The position numbers and the translations under genes were made by a program. Shown piece after piece: positions 37,181-46,743 of a stretch of 64,000 bases of DNA. The stretch is from Verrucomicrobiota bacterium. Its GTDB lineage: Bacteria; Verrucomicrobiota; Verrucomicrobiia; Limisphaerales; JAFGQR01. The notes under the pieces were generated by a model. The model saw only the letters and a list, made by a program, of their open reading frames with translations, had not been told where the DNA came from and made no database searches. How positions within the stretch are numbered: position 1 is the first letter of the stretch; every line of letters starts with the position of its first letter. The DNA lies in NCBI GenBank assembly GCA_016935555.1, contig JAFGQR010000011.1, positions 85,011 to 149,010 of the forward strand, given 5' to 3'.

Positions 37181-39742
37181 TCAGGGCTTGGCGTCCGCGG
37201 GCAGTTGGACCAGGCCGGAGTCGCGCGCGGTTTCCTCGAGGAGACCCAGGAACTCCTGGTGCAGGCATTCGCAGTCGTCGTCCAAATACCAGTCGATCAG
37301 CGGGACGAGCACCAGGGCCAGCCAGAGCCATGGGCAAAGGGCGGCAAACCGGACCAGGGCCACCGCGACGAGGCCGGCCACGTGTGCGAACACGAGCCAG
37401 GCCATGACCGACCAGCGGCGGCGCAGGCGGCATCGGAAGACGCGCCGGTTCTGGCCCAGTTCTTCCGTGGCTGTGGTCAGCCTCAACCGGCTCCAGCGCG
37501 AGCGCAGAACTTCCAGGTCGAAGGCGTCCCAGCCCGAGTCGGGTCTAACGGGCCAGCCGCGGGATTCGAGCTGATGGAGGAGCGTTTCGAGCCAGCGGGT
37601 CCGGTCCATGCCGTCGCGCGTCCAGAACGAAACAAGTTCAGGCAATGCGGCGGGCCTGGGGTCGAGGTGGGGTGGCGCGGCGTGGGGGTCGGGCGCGGCG
37701 GGTGCGTTCAGCTGCAGGGTGAAACGGGCCCAGCCGCGCGCGATCGGCTGGAGGAGGAACATTGCGGCGACCAGGGGTCGTGACCAGAGGCGGCGGCGGG
37801 CTCGGGGCAGGGGTGCTTGGGTGGCGGCGGCGGCGCAAACGCCGAGTGTGAGTGCGAAGCTGGCGGCGGCGAGGGGCAGGGCGAAGTTGACGTAGGCGGC
37901 GAGGATCCAGAGGGGGACAGTGACGAGCGCGTGCCAGGCCAGGGAGGTGCAGAGCATCAGGGGCCAGGCCGGGGCCGGCGCATAGAGTTTCTGGAAGAAA
38001 GCGGTGCCGAAGACGCCATGATAGATGACCGCCGGCGCAAACACCAGGCCCGGGCTGGCGGTGGCATAGATGCGTCCGCGCCAGATGCCGCCGCCGAAGG
38101 TGCTGAAGTGTTCCGGGTGTTTTCGGGCGAGGAGCGCTTCGGCCTGGCCATAGCCCGCCTGCTGGCGCAGGTAGGCCCGGATTGTCGAGCGCCGGTAGTG
38201 CCAGACGAAGCCGCCCGGACTGAACCCGATCCGGTGCCCGCTTTCCATCAGCCGCCAGCACACGTCGACGTCGTCTCCCGCCTGCCGAAAGACGGGGTCG
38301 AATCCGCCGATGGCTTCGAGGGTCCACTTCCAAAAGGCCATGTTGCAGCCCGGCACGTGCTCAGCCTGGCGATCGGTCAACATCACCTGCGCCGGCCCGC
38401 CGGGCGAGGCCGCCACCACGGCCGCCACGCTCGAATCGTCCGGGGGCAGGAAATTGTGTCCGCCGATGCCGGCCCAACCGCCTCGCACGAGGTCGCCGAC
38501 CAGGTACCACAGCCAGTCCTCATCCGCCCGGCAATCGGCGTCGGTGAACGCCACGATCTCCCCTGTGGCGGCGGCGACACCGGCGTTGCGCGCGGCGGAC
38601 AGGCCGAGATTGGGCTGGCGCACGTATCGCACCTGCGGCCAGGCGGCGGCAATGGCCGGGGTGTCATCGGTCGAACCGTCGTCGACGAGGATCACCTCGT
38701 AATCGGGGTAGTGGAGGCGCTGCAGCGAGTCCAGGCAGGCCCGCAGGGTGCGTCCCCCATTGTAGCTGGCCACGACCACGGACACCCGGGGCGTGCGCGG
38801 CAGGGGGATGTGCGGCGCCCGCGCATACTGCCGTTGCACCGCGCCAAACGCCACCTTGGGACGGCGGTCGCGCGTCGTCAGCCCGAACGCCCAATCCTCG
38901 ATTGGCATGCCGCCCCGGTGCCAGTCGTCGGTGAAGCTGAACACAAACGTGCCGGCAAGCCCCTCCTGGAATGCCGCTTCGATCTGCCATGACACGAACT
39001 CGCCTTGCGCCGCTTCCCCTTCCCGGATGGCGTCCATGCCGAATTCGCCCAGGACGAGGGGGCGGGGTCCTGCCAGGCTGTGCAGGCGCGCCAGGTAGGC
39101 TTCAAGGGCCGGGCGCTGATGCAGATACACGTTGAAACACGTGAAGTCCGGACTTTCCGGGCGGAGGAATTCCGTTGGTGGAAACGAGGTGAACGTGCAG
39201 AGCGCGTCGGGCGCGGCGTCGCGGGCCTCGGCAATCAGTTCATCGATGAAACGTTCCACCCGCCGGGGACCGCTCCAGCGGACGATCTCGGCCGGGATTT
39301 CGTTGACCACGCTCAGGGCGAACACGGCCGGGTGTGCGCCGCAATGGCGGGCGGCCTGGCGCACGGCGTGGCGGGCTTCGCGTCGCAGCGAGGTCGAGTC
39401 CAGGAAGCAGAGGTGTTTCGCCCAGGGCACATCCACCAGCACGCTCAAACCGTGGGCGAGCGCCAGGTCCAGAAACCATTGGGGCGGCACGCAATAGACC
39501 CGGAGTGCGTTGGCGTGCAGGTCGGCCAGCTGCCGGAAGTCGCGTGTGGTCTGGTCGGGCGAGGCGAAGGTTTCGCCGCGGTCGTTTGGCGCAAAGGGCC
39601 CGTAGGTCAGGCCTTTGGCGTGCCACTTCCGACCGTTGCGCCGGAAAAACTTCCCGTCCAGCCGAACGCGCTCGTGGGGGGCCGAACCCATCATCGCCCG
39701 GGGATCGGCGACGGGCGGCGCGTCTGGGGGGGGACGGTTCAT
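37181..39742 (-). CDS. glycoside hydrolase-GT2 glycosyltransferase fusion, membrane bound
   Basis: This 853-residue protein has two enzyme halves. Residues about 25-305 form a (beta/alpha)8 glycoside-hydrolase-like domain of the GH2/GH5 clan, with candidate acid/base E148 in VVNEIP and nucleophile E233 in LGEFGM. From residue 320 a GT2 domain follows: SVVVASYNGG, DDGS (354-357), DAD (401-403) and the QAGDDVDVCWRL motif. Hydrophobic helices come after (PLMLCTSLAWHALVTVPLWI, ALPLAAASFALTLGV and two more near the C-terminus). The start ATG overlaps the stop of the upstream small membrane gene (ATGA). A GT2 and GH in one chain is unusual. Confidence 0.85.
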   Translation of the reverse strand: MNRPPPDAPPVADPRAMMGSAPHERVRLDGKFFRRNGRKWHAKGLTYGPFAPNDRGETFASPDQTTRDFRQLADLHANALRVYCVPPQWFLDLALAHGLSVLVDVPWAKHLCFLDSTSLRREARHAVRQAARHCGAHPAVFALSVVNEIPAEIVRWSGPRRVERFIDELIAEARDAAPDALCTFTSFPPTEFLRPESPDFTCFNVYLHQRPALEAYLARLHSLAGPRPLVLGEFGMDAIREGEAAQGEFVSWQIEAAFQEGLAGTFVFSFTDDWHRGGMPIEDWAFGLTTRDRRPKVAFGAVQRQYARAPHIPLPRTPRVSVVVASYNGGRTLRACLDSLQRLHYPDYEVILVDDGSTDDTPAIAAAWPQVRYVRQPNLGLSAARNAGVAAATGEIVAFTDADCRADEDWLWYLVGDLVRGGWAGIGGHNFLPPDDSSVAAVVAASPGGPAQVMLTDRQAEHVPGCNMAFWKWTLEAIGGFDPVFRQAGDDVDVCWRLMESGHRIGFSPGGFVWHYRRSTIRAYLRQQAGYGQAEALLARKHPEHFSTFGGGIWRGRIYATASPGLVFAPAVIYHGVFGTAFFQKLYAPAPAWPLMLCTSLAWHALVTVPLWILAAYVNFALPLAAASFALTLGVCAAAATQAPLPRARRRLWSRPLVAAMFLLQPIARGWARFTLQLNAPAAPDPHAAPPHLDPRPAALPELVSFWTRDGMDRTRWLETLLHQLESRGWPVRPDSGWDAFDLEVLRSRWSRLRLTTATEELGQNRRVFRCRLRRRWSVMAWLVFAHVAGLVAVALVRFAALCPWLWLALVLVPLIDWYLDDDCECLHQEFLGLLEETARDSGLVQLPADAKP

Positions 39743-40137
39743 GATCCGCCGGGCCGGCCCCGTTTCAGGGCGGTGGGGAGGCGGCGGCTGGAGCGCTGTT
39801 CGAGTTCGCGTCGCACGGCGATGTGGTATTTCTCGGTGAGGCTTTGGCCGGGGGGCGTGTTGGTGGTTGGGACCATGGCCAGGCGCTCGAGGTCGTCGAT
39901 CAACGCGCGAAGCGGCAATGCCGGGAGCTTCTGCACGAGGTGCTGGTAGAGGTGGCTGGCTTCCGCGGCGTGCGCCGCGCGCTCCAGCAGAATGAAATCC
40001 TCGCGCAATTGCACATGCGCCGACTCCTGGCGCGTGAACTGATAAAGCGCCATCACCCCGGCGGCGGCGAGCACTGCCACGACGCCCAGGGGATGCCGGT
40101 TGCGCCAGAAAAAACGGGTGACCGATTTTGTCGTCAT
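39739..40137 (-). CDS. small single-pass membrane protein coupled to the GH-GT2 gene
   Basis: This 132-residue protein has a basic N-terminus, one transmembrane helix (PLGVVAVLAAAGVMALYQF) and a helical soluble domain. The ATG at 40137 is chosen because the upstream frame is a basic, low-complexity run. Its stop overlaps the GH-GT2 start by four bases, so it is probably a partner or chaperone-like subunit. I recognise no family. Confidence 0.65.
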   Translation of the reverse strand: MTTKSVTRFFWRNRHPLGVVAVLAAAGVMALYQFTRQESAHVQLREDFILLERAAHAAEASHLYQHLVQKLPALPLRALIDDLERLAMVPTTNTPPGQSLTEKYHIAVRRELEQRSSRRLPTALKRGRPGGS

Positions 40138-40244
40138 GCGACGCGCCTCCAGCCTAAACGAACGCGGCGGCATGGCAAGTGAGATGCACTTGCGACTTCG
40201 GGCCATGGCGCGGTGGGTCAGGCTGACGGGAAAGCATCGCAGCC

Positions 40245-42929
40245 TCACGGGATCCAAGGCCGGGCCCGGTAGAATCGCCGGGGCCATGCGGGGCTGTCGG
40301 GATCAAGGAACCGCAGGAGACCGTCGAGGGACGCCGGGTTGGTGGCCAGGATGCTCCACGTCGCAAGGTCGGGCGACATCTCGATCACATAGAGTCCTGC
40401 CGGTTCGCCCGCGAGGCTGAATTGAAACCAGCCTTCGGCGGAGAGCGACGCCCCGCTCAACTGGGGCGGAGGCGCGACGGTGAGCTGAACGGTGCGGACG
40501 ATGGCGTTGCCGGGGTTGGTGAGGTTGGCGAAGGTGATCACATCCTCGTACACATTCGTTCCCAGCAGCGCCGCGGCGCCGGTCAACGCGACGGTCACCG
40601 TCACCGCGCCGCCCCCGGCCAGTTCGCCGTTCTCCCGTGAAAGCGCCAGCCACGAGGTCGTGTGGCGGGCCGACCACGCCAGGGTTGCGGGCCCGCGGTT
40701 GGTCAGCGTGTAGGTTTGGCTGGCGGGCACGAACGGCCCGCCGACATGGCCGCGCGCGGCAAAACCGTTGGATGGTTCGACGGCCAGAGGGGGGAGGGGA
40801 GCGGTGAAGCGAAGGGCGGTGCTGTTTGCCAGGAGCGTGCTGCCGTTGCAGGCATAGCGCGCCGCCACGGTGCCGTCGGCATGTTCCACGCCCACGGTGG
40901 CGCTGCGTCCCTCGGTGCCGATGCCGCGGCCCGGGCTGACGCTCAGGTATTGGAAGCGGATGGCGTGGGTGGTTTCTTCGAGCAACACCTGGAACGAGTA
41001 ATTCGCAGGCGGAAACGTGGCATACCGGACATCGACCCAGGACACGACGACTTGGCGGTGGGGCGGGTCGCCGGCGGTGCCGAGGTGCACGGTGCCGCCG
41101 GCGGCGGGGTTCAGGTCGTCCCAGAACGGGCAGATCACGTTGTTGGGGGCGGCGGGGTTGGGCAGGTCGGTATTGGCGGCAAGGGTCATGCCGGCGGGAT
41201 CGAAGCCCAGCAGGCCGTTGGCGCCGACGTAGAGCTGCGAATACGATTGCCCGTAATAGTCGAACGCGAACGGCAGCGCCTGCGCGGCGCTCACCCCGTC
41301 GTTGTCCAGGCTCAGTGCCGTCATCGCCCCCGGATCCACCCAGTTGAACGGGGCGTTGGTGATGGTGTAATTGGCGACGACGGCGATCGTGCGGTTGGTG
41401 GTGCGGACCAGGCCCTGGCTGCTGGTCACTGTCAGCGTCGCCGCAAAGCGCCCTATGGCTTCATAGGTGTGAACGGGATGCTGGTCGACGCTGGTCGTGC
41501 CGTCCCCAAAGTCCCACGCCCAGTTGGTGAAGCTCCCATACGAGGTGTCCGCAAAGTGCACCGTCAGCGGCGGTGTGCCCGAAGGCGGCGTCGCGGTGAA
41601 GTCGGCCACCACACTGGGGCCCAGCGCGCGGGCCAGATTGAGGCGCGCCCCGGTGACGCATCGGCCCGCGAGGCCCGGCAGGGGATCCGTCGCGGCGAGC
41701 AGGCGGTCGATGGTCTGCCGGTAGGTGTCGGTGGGGTAACGCGCGTGCAGCAGGGCGACCGTGCCGGCCACCATGGGTGCGGCAAACGAGGTGCCGTTGT
41801 CGAACGCGTAGGCGGTATCGGACGTGTGCGCGGTGCTGTAGATCGCCGATCCGGGGGCGGCGAGGTCCACGCTGGTGGCGCCGTAATTCGAGTAATCCGC
41901 CAGACTGTCGGTCCGGGTGGTCGCGGCCACGGCGAGCACATTGTCCAGATCGAAGCTGGCGGGGTAGTAGGGTGTGACGTCGTTGTTGACGGCGTCGTTG
42001 CCGGCTGCGGCCACGACGAGGATGCCGGCGCCGCGACAGGTGCTGACCGCGGCGTAGAGCGCCGACGAATAGTCGGTGGCGATGAAACTGGCGTTAATCA
42101 CCCGAGCCCCGTTCACCCGGGCGTAATCGAAACATTCGACCGCGTCCGACAGCGATCCGTTGCCTTCGTCGTCGAAAAACCGGCAGCTCATCATCCGCAG
42201 CCGCCAGGCGACGCCGGTGACGCCCCGGCTGTTGTTGCCCACGGCGCCCAGGACGCCGGCCACCTTGGTGCCGTGGCCGGAGGCGTCCCACGGATCGCCC
42301 GTGTTGGCCGCGGCATTGATCCCGTGGATGTCGTCGACGAACCCGTTGGCGTCGTCGTCCACGCCGTTGCCGGCGATCTCGCGGGGATTGATCCACATGT
42401 TGGCGGCCAGGTCTTCGTGGGCGTACCGCACCCCCGTGTCCACCAGCGCCACAATGATGTTCGTGGCGCCCGACAACGTGTCCCATCCCTCGGGCCCGTC
42501 GATGTCCGCATCCGCCACGCCCCCGCTCTGGCCCGTGTTGTGCAGGTGCCACAGCGTCCCGTCCGCAAACCGCGGATCGTTCGGAACCAACGCCAGCCCC
42601 ACCCAAAAGTCCGGCTCCGCAAATGCCACAAGCCCGCTTTGCCGGTAGGCGCGCACGGTGTCTTCCGGCGTCGCGCGCGGCGGCAGCGTCAGCACCTCGA
42701 GGTCCCCCATTGCAGCAAAGCGCCGATGCACCTTGATTCCCGCCGCCGCATGGAATCTCGCGAGGTCCTCCGCCGAATGGCCCGTCTTCGGCTGGATGAG
42801 AATCCGATCGCTGCGATACCGGCTGCCGGCTCCGGGCGCCGCGGGGGCCGGTTCGGCTGGCACCCACACGATCACCGTCAGCATCCACGCGGCCACCGCC
42901 GCCAGCGCGCGCCGACTCGATGCGCGCAC
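40245..42929 (-). CDS. secreted subtilisin-like serine protease (S8) with PKD domain
   Basis: This protein of about 894 residues has a signal peptide (MRASSRRALAAVAAWMLTVI, cut near APA), an I9-type propeptide region, and a catalytic domain with D164 (VALVDTGVRY), H219 (ASGHGTKVAG) and S381 (DNGTSFAAPMVAG). A PKD-like domain (DFTATPPSGTPPLTVHFADT to AATLTVTSS) and two beta-sandwich regions follow, and it ends with YVIEMSPDLATWS...RRFYRAR. The start GTG 42929 gives a normal signal peptide; an ATG at 43025 would add 32 residues. Extracellular proteolysis is the expected role. Confidence 0.85.
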   Translation of the reverse strand: MRASSRRALAAVAAWMLTVIVWVPAEPAPAAPGAGSRYRSDRILIQPKTGHSAEDLARFHAAAGIKVHRRFAAMGDLEVLTLPPRATPEDTVRAYRQSGLVAFAEPDFWVGLALVPNDPRFADGTLWHLHNTGQSGGVADADIDGPEGWDTLSGATNIIVALVDTGVRYAHEDLAANMWINPREIAGNGVDDDANGFVDDIHGINAAANTGDPWDASGHGTKVAGVLGAVGNNSRGVTGVAWRLRMMSCRFFDDEGNGSLSDAVECFDYARVNGARVINASFIATDYSSALYAAVSTCRGAGILVVAAAGNDAVNNDVTPYYPASFDLDNVLAVAATTRTDSLADYSNYGATSVDLAAPGSAIYSTAHTSDTAYAFDNGTSFAAPMVAGTVALLHARYPTDTYRQTIDRLLAATDPLPGLAGRCVTGARLNLARALGPSVVADFTATPPSGTPPLTVHFADTSYGSFTNWAWDFGDGTTSVDQHPVHTYEAIGRFAATLTVTSSQGLVRTTNRTIAVVANYTITNAPFNWVDPGAMTALSLDNDGVSAAQALPFAFDYYGQSYSQLYVGANGLLGFDPAGMTLAANTDLPNPAAPNNVICPFWDDLNPAAGGTVHLGTAGDPPHRQVVVSWVDVRYATFPPANYSFQVLLEETTHAIRFQYLSVSPGRGIGTEGRSATVGVEHADGTVAARYACNGSTLLANSTALRFTAPLPPLAVEPSNGFAARGHVGGPFVPASQTYTLTNRGPATLAWSARHTTSWLALSRENGELAGGGAVTVTVALTGAAALLGTNVYEDVITFANLTNPGNAIVRTVQLTVAPPPQLSGASLSAEGWFQFSLAGEPAGLYVIEMSPDLATWSILATNPASLDGLLRFLDPDSPAWPRRFYRARPWIP

Positions 42930-43369
42930 CCGCTGAATGTCGCGCTCTGACCGGGCGCAAGGGGGGACCGCTTTCCCTTTTCGGTTGCGTTGAATCCGAT
43001 TACGATTCGAGTTCCAATTCAGCATGGGTTGCGAAGATGCGATTCCTGCAAAACGCCGCCGCGCAAGCAGACGTCCCCCCGCATGCCGTGGTCCATTCGC
43101 GCGGCACCGGCTTCGTTTGGGCCAGTTCGCGTCGGCGTGCAATGGGGCATGGGGCGTGCGGACACCATGTTCTTGAATTCGAGAAGAGTAGCACGATACG
43201 TGCCGGGCGGCTACTTTCGTGTTGGGGCTTTTGAATGCCGCGGGGGTGCTGCGCCGTGGAGGCGAGGCATGTGGTGGGGGCGGATAGGCGGACTTATTGA
43301 ACGGCTGTTCACAGGGGCCGGTGAATAACCCCGCATTGACATCTGGCGCCATCCTTCAACGATGGTTTC
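42930..43369. other. divergent intergenic region, subtilase to SNF2 gene
   Basis: This stretch of 440 bases (345 if the subtilase starts at 43025) has no gene I can support. Codon use in the open frames is not that of a coding region. No promoter pair was confidently recognised. Confidence 0.5.
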
Positions 43370-46141
43370 ATGGTTCATACAACACGACGATCCCGAAAAC
43401 CGCCCGAGCCTGAGCTGCCGTCCGCCCACAACTGGCGCACCACCGACGAGGACGAGATCAACCGGCGCCGCGCGCGGGCGCGGGCGGAGTCATTTGTGAT
43501 TGTCAACACGGACGCCAGGCACCCGGTGTTTTCGAATTTCAGGGTCCAATCGGGCAGTGGGCAGGAGTATTGGGTGGAGATCCGCGACTTGGCGGGGCGT
43601 CTGTTTGCGTGCGACTGTGTGGATTTCCGGATCAACGGGTTGGGCACCTGCAAACATGTCGAGGCGGTGCTCAATCACCTGGCCGCCCGGTTCCGCCGGC
43701 TCTTCGCGGCGGCGGCCCGGCAGGGGTCGACGCGTCTGGATATCGTGCCGGATCCGGCGCAAGACAGCGTCAAGGTGTGCCGCAACGGCAAGCCTTTGCC
43801 CCGGGCGTTGCAGGAGTGGTTCGACGCCGAAGACCGGCTGATCGGATCGTCGCCCGAGGCCGCTCTCGAGTCGTTGAGCCGCCTGGAGCTGCCCCAATTG
43901 CGGATTTCCCAGGAGGTCGGCCCCTGGCTGGCGTCGCGCCGCCAGGCGGCGGAACGCAAGGCGCTGCGGCGCGAATACGAGTTGAAGGTGCAATCTGGCC
44001 AATGGCCGCCCCAGGAGACGCGCGTGCCGCTGTTTCCCTATCAGCGGGACGGGATGCTCCACCTGGCGTTCACCGAGCGCGCGCTGCTGGCGGACGAGAT
44101 GGGTTTGGGGAAGACGATCCAAGCCATCGCCGCGTGCGCCCTTCTGCACCGTCTTGGCAAGGCCCAACGCGTGCTTGTGGTGACTCCGGCCTCCCTGAAA
44201 ACCGAGTGGGAGGAGCAAATCCAGCGGTTCACCGCGCTGCCGTATCAACTCGTGTTCGGACCGCGGCATGCCCGGCTGGCGGCCTACGCGCGTCCGCCCT
44301 TTTTCACGCTTGTGAACTATGAGCAGATGATGAGGGACTCGCTTGAGGTCAACCAGCGGCTGCGCCCGGACATCGTGGTGCTCGACGAAGCCCAGCGCAT
44401 CAAGAACTGGAACACCAAGACCACCCAGGCCATCAAGCGCCTTCGCAGCCGCTACGCCTTCATCCTGACCGGCACCCCCATCGAGAACCGCATCGACGAG
44501 TTGTATTCGCTGATGGATTTTCTCAACCCGCGGCTTCTCGGGCCGCTGTTCCGCTTTAATCGCGATTTCTACCAGCTCGACGAGCGCGGCCGCCCCGAAG
44601 GCTACCGCAACCTCGACCAGCTGCATGTCCGCATCGCTCCCCACATGCTCCGCCGCCGCAAGGCCGACGTCGAAACCGAACTGCCCGAGCGCACCGATCG
44701 GAACCATTTCGTCAAGCTCAGTGCCGAGCAGCAGACGGCCTATGACGAGCATGCCGCGAACGTCGCCCGCCTCAGCCAGGTCGCCCAACGCCGTCCTCTG
44801 TCGCAGCAGGAACAGGACAAACTGATGCGCGAGCTTGCCATGATGCGCATGCTCTGCGACACCAATTACATCCTCGACCCCGAGTCCCGTGCGTGTCCCA
44901 AGCTGGGCGAGTTGGAGAAGATCCTCGAGGAATGCCGCGAGAACGGCGACGTCAAGGTCATTGTGTTCTCCGAGTGGGAGCGCATGCTCGAGCTGGTGCG
45001 GGGCTTGTGCGACACCCTGGCGCTGGGCTACGCGTGGCACACCGGCAGCGTCCCCCAGCGCCGCCGCCGCGCCGAAATCAACGCGTTCAAAAACGATCCC
45101 GGCTGCCGCGTCTTTCTCAGCACCGACTCCGGCAGCACCGGGTTGAACCTGCAGAACGCCAGCGTCGTCATCAATTGCGACCTGCCCTGGAACCCCGCCA
45201 AGCTCGAGCAGCGCATCGCCCGCGCCTGGCGCAAACACCAGACCCGCACCGTGACCGTCATCAACCTCGTCTCCCAGGACACCATCGAGCACCGCATGCT
45301 CGGCACCCTCGCGGACAAGCTGGCGCTGGCCGACGGCGTGCTTGACCTGAGAGGCGACTTGAAGGAAATCAAGCTGCGCAGCGGCCGGCAATCCCTCCTT
45401 GCCAAACTCGAGCAACTCATGGCGCCGGCAGCCCAAGCCGCCCCCACCGCCGCAACGGCCTCTGTGGACACCGCCCCGCTGCCGGCTGACCGCAGCCTCG
45501 CCTTTGCCCGGCGGGCCCGCGAGCGCATCGACGGTGCGTTGGTGTGCTGCGAAGAACGGTACCCGCGGGACGGAACCCATTCGGTGCTGCTGGCGGTGGT
45601 GGAGGGCGAGGCGGCGCGCTGGCGCGAGGCGCTCGCCGCCATTCACCAGGACCTCTTTGGCGACGGCCGCGGCGATCCCCTGGCGCCGGTTCGCATCGAA
45701 GTCATCGATCGGGCCACGCACGAAGCCCTCGAACGCCTGGTCGCCGCGGGATTGATCGCCTCCACCACCCGCGCCAGCCGCCCGCTCGATCCCGCCCAAA
45801 ACGCCCTCGCACCGCCGCCCCTGTCCGCCGAAGAACTCGCCCTTGCCGCAACCCACCGGCAAGCGGCGGCGCGCAAGCTGAAAATGGGCCGGCTGCTGGG
45901 GCAGGGCGATCTGCTCGACGAGGCGCGCCCGGCGTTGCTGGGAGCCATTCACAGCCTGGGGCGCGCCCTGGCCGTCGAAGGCCGTTTGCCGGAGCCTCCG
46001 GAGGCGAGCGAGGCTTTGCTGCCGCCGCTGTCCCACGCGTGGGGCGACGGCGTCATCGCATTGCGCGCCTTTGCCGCCGATGCCGGTGCCGCCTGGCTGC
46101 CGGCGGCCCAGGCGCTCGAACAACGCCTCGCCGCCCCGTAA
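43370..46141 (+). CDS. SNF2-family ATPase with N-terminal SWIM zinc finger
   Basis: This 923-residue protein is a SWI2/SNF2 helicase-like DNA translocase. A SWIM zinc finger is at about residues 75-105 (C81-x-C83 and C94-K-H96). The ATPase core has Walker A ADEMGLGKT (241-249), DEAQ at 339-342, LTGTPIENR and, in the second RecA domain, STDSGSTGLNLQNA and QRIARAWRKHQTRTV. The tail of about 230 residues (from about 690) is unfamiliar and Ala/Arg-rich. No modification or nuclease gene is adjacent, so it is not obviously part of a restriction system; chromatin or RNA-polymerase recycling (RapA-like) is possible. Confidence 0.9.
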   Translation: MVHTTRRSRKPPEPELPSAHNWRTTDEDEINRRRARARAESFVIVNTDARHPVFSNFRVQSGSGQEYWVEIRDLAGRLFACDCVDFRINGLGTCKHVEAVLNHLAARFRRLFAAAARQGSTRLDIVPDPAQDSVKVCRNGKPLPRALQEWFDAEDRLIGSSPEAALESLSRLELPQLRISQEVGPWLASRRQAAERKALRREYELKVQSGQWPPQETRVPLFPYQRDGMLHLAFTERALLADEMGLGKTIQAIAACALLHRLGKAQRVLVVTPASLKTEWEEQIQRFTALPYQLVFGPRHARLAAYARPPFFTLVNYEQMMRDSLEVNQRLRPDIVVLDEAQRIKNWNTKTTQAIKRLRSRYAFILTGTPIENRIDELYSLMDFLNPRLLGPLFRFNRDFYQLDERGRPEGYRNLDQLHVRIAPHMLRRRKADVETELPERTDRNHFVKLSAEQQTAYDEHAANVARLSQVAQRRPLSQQEQDKLMRELAMMRMLCDTNYILDPESRACPKLGELEKILEECRENGDVKVIVFSEWERMLELVRGLCDTLALGYAWHTGSVPQRRRRAEINAFKNDPGCRVFLSTDSGSTGLNLQNASVVINCDLPWNPAKLEQRIARAWRKHQTRTVTVINLVSQDTIEHRMLGTLADKLALADGVLDLRGDLKEIKLRSGRQSLLAKLEQLMAPAAQAAPTAATASVDTAPLPADRSLAFARRARERIDGALVCCEERYPRDGTHSVLLAVVEGEAARWREALAAIHQDLFGDGRGDPLAPVRIEVIDRATHEALERLVAAGLIASTTRASRPLDPAQNALAPPPLSAEELALAATHRQAAARKLKMGRLLGQGDLLDEARPALLGAIHSLGRALAVEGRLPEPPEASEALLPPLSHAWGDGVIALRAFAADAGAAWLPAAQALEQRLAAP

Positions 46142-46197
46142 TCCCAGCCGCGCAGGCGGTTCATGAAACGGGGCCTGCTGCCCATGGCGAGGGATGC

Positions 46198-46704
46198 TCA
46201 GGTCTGCCGGAGCCGGTCCCAGAGCGGTTTGAGGTCGTCGTCGGCAAGCGCCATTTGCCGGATGGCGGAAGCGTTGTCGGCGGTTTTCATGGCGCGCTGG
46301 AGCCAGTCCCACGCTTCGTCGAGGCGGCCGAACTGGGCGGCGTAGCAGGCGAGGTTGAAGGGGACGAGCGCGTTGCGTGGGAACCGGTCGGCGGCGGGTC
46401 GGAGGGCGTCCCAGGCGTGTTGCAGGCTGCCACCGGGGGCGCGTCGGAGGGCATAGGCGCGGTGGATCCAGCCGGAGTCGCGCTCGGGTGCGGCGGCGAC
46501 GAGCGCTTCGGCAGCGCGCAAGGCGCCGCTCCAATCGGGTTGGGCCGCGCACACCTGCCATCGCATCTCGAGGACGTCGGGGTGCTGCTGGTGGGCGGGT
46601 GCGATGCGGTCCAGTTCGCGATGGGCTTCGGCGGGCAGGCCCAGTTCGAGCCAGCCCATGGCGCCTACCAGGAATTGGGCATCGGGAGGTTGCAGGTCGG
46701 GCAT
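46198..46704 (-). CDS. small TPR protein
   Basis: This 168-residue protein of tetratricopeptide-like helices has no signal peptide (AQFLVGAMGWLELGLPAEAHRELDRI, WQVCAAQPDWSGALRAAEALVAAAP, PFNLACYAAQFGRLDEAWDWLQRAM). It lies 39 bases after the exported beta-propeller gene on the same strand and is probably co-transcribed with it. The partner is unknown. Confidence 0.82.
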   Translation of the reverse strand: MPDLQPPDAQFLVGAMGWLELGLPAEAHRELDRIAPAHQQHPDVLEMRWQVCAAQPDWSGALRAAEALVAAAPERDSGWIHRAYALRRAPGGSLQHAWDALRPAADRFPRNALVPFNLACYAAQFGRLDEAWDWLQRAMKTADNASAIRQMALADDDLKPLWDRLRQT

Positions 46705-46743
46705 GACAATGGCGGCTCAGGCTTTATGACCACCTGGCACGGA

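Noticed and set aside
40662..42950. Rightward frame of 762 codons opposite the subtilase
   Set aside because: Val/Gly/Arg-rich mirror sequence, no recognisable domain; the opposite strand has an intact catalytic triad.
43370..46141. Restriction or DISARM-type defence locus around the SNF2 gene
   Set aside because: Neighbours are a subtilase and a propeller/TPR pair; no methylase, nuclease or other defence gene is adjacent.
43490..46561. Leftward frame of 1023 codons opposite the SNF2 gene
   Set aside because: No motif, while the opposite strand has all helicase motifs.
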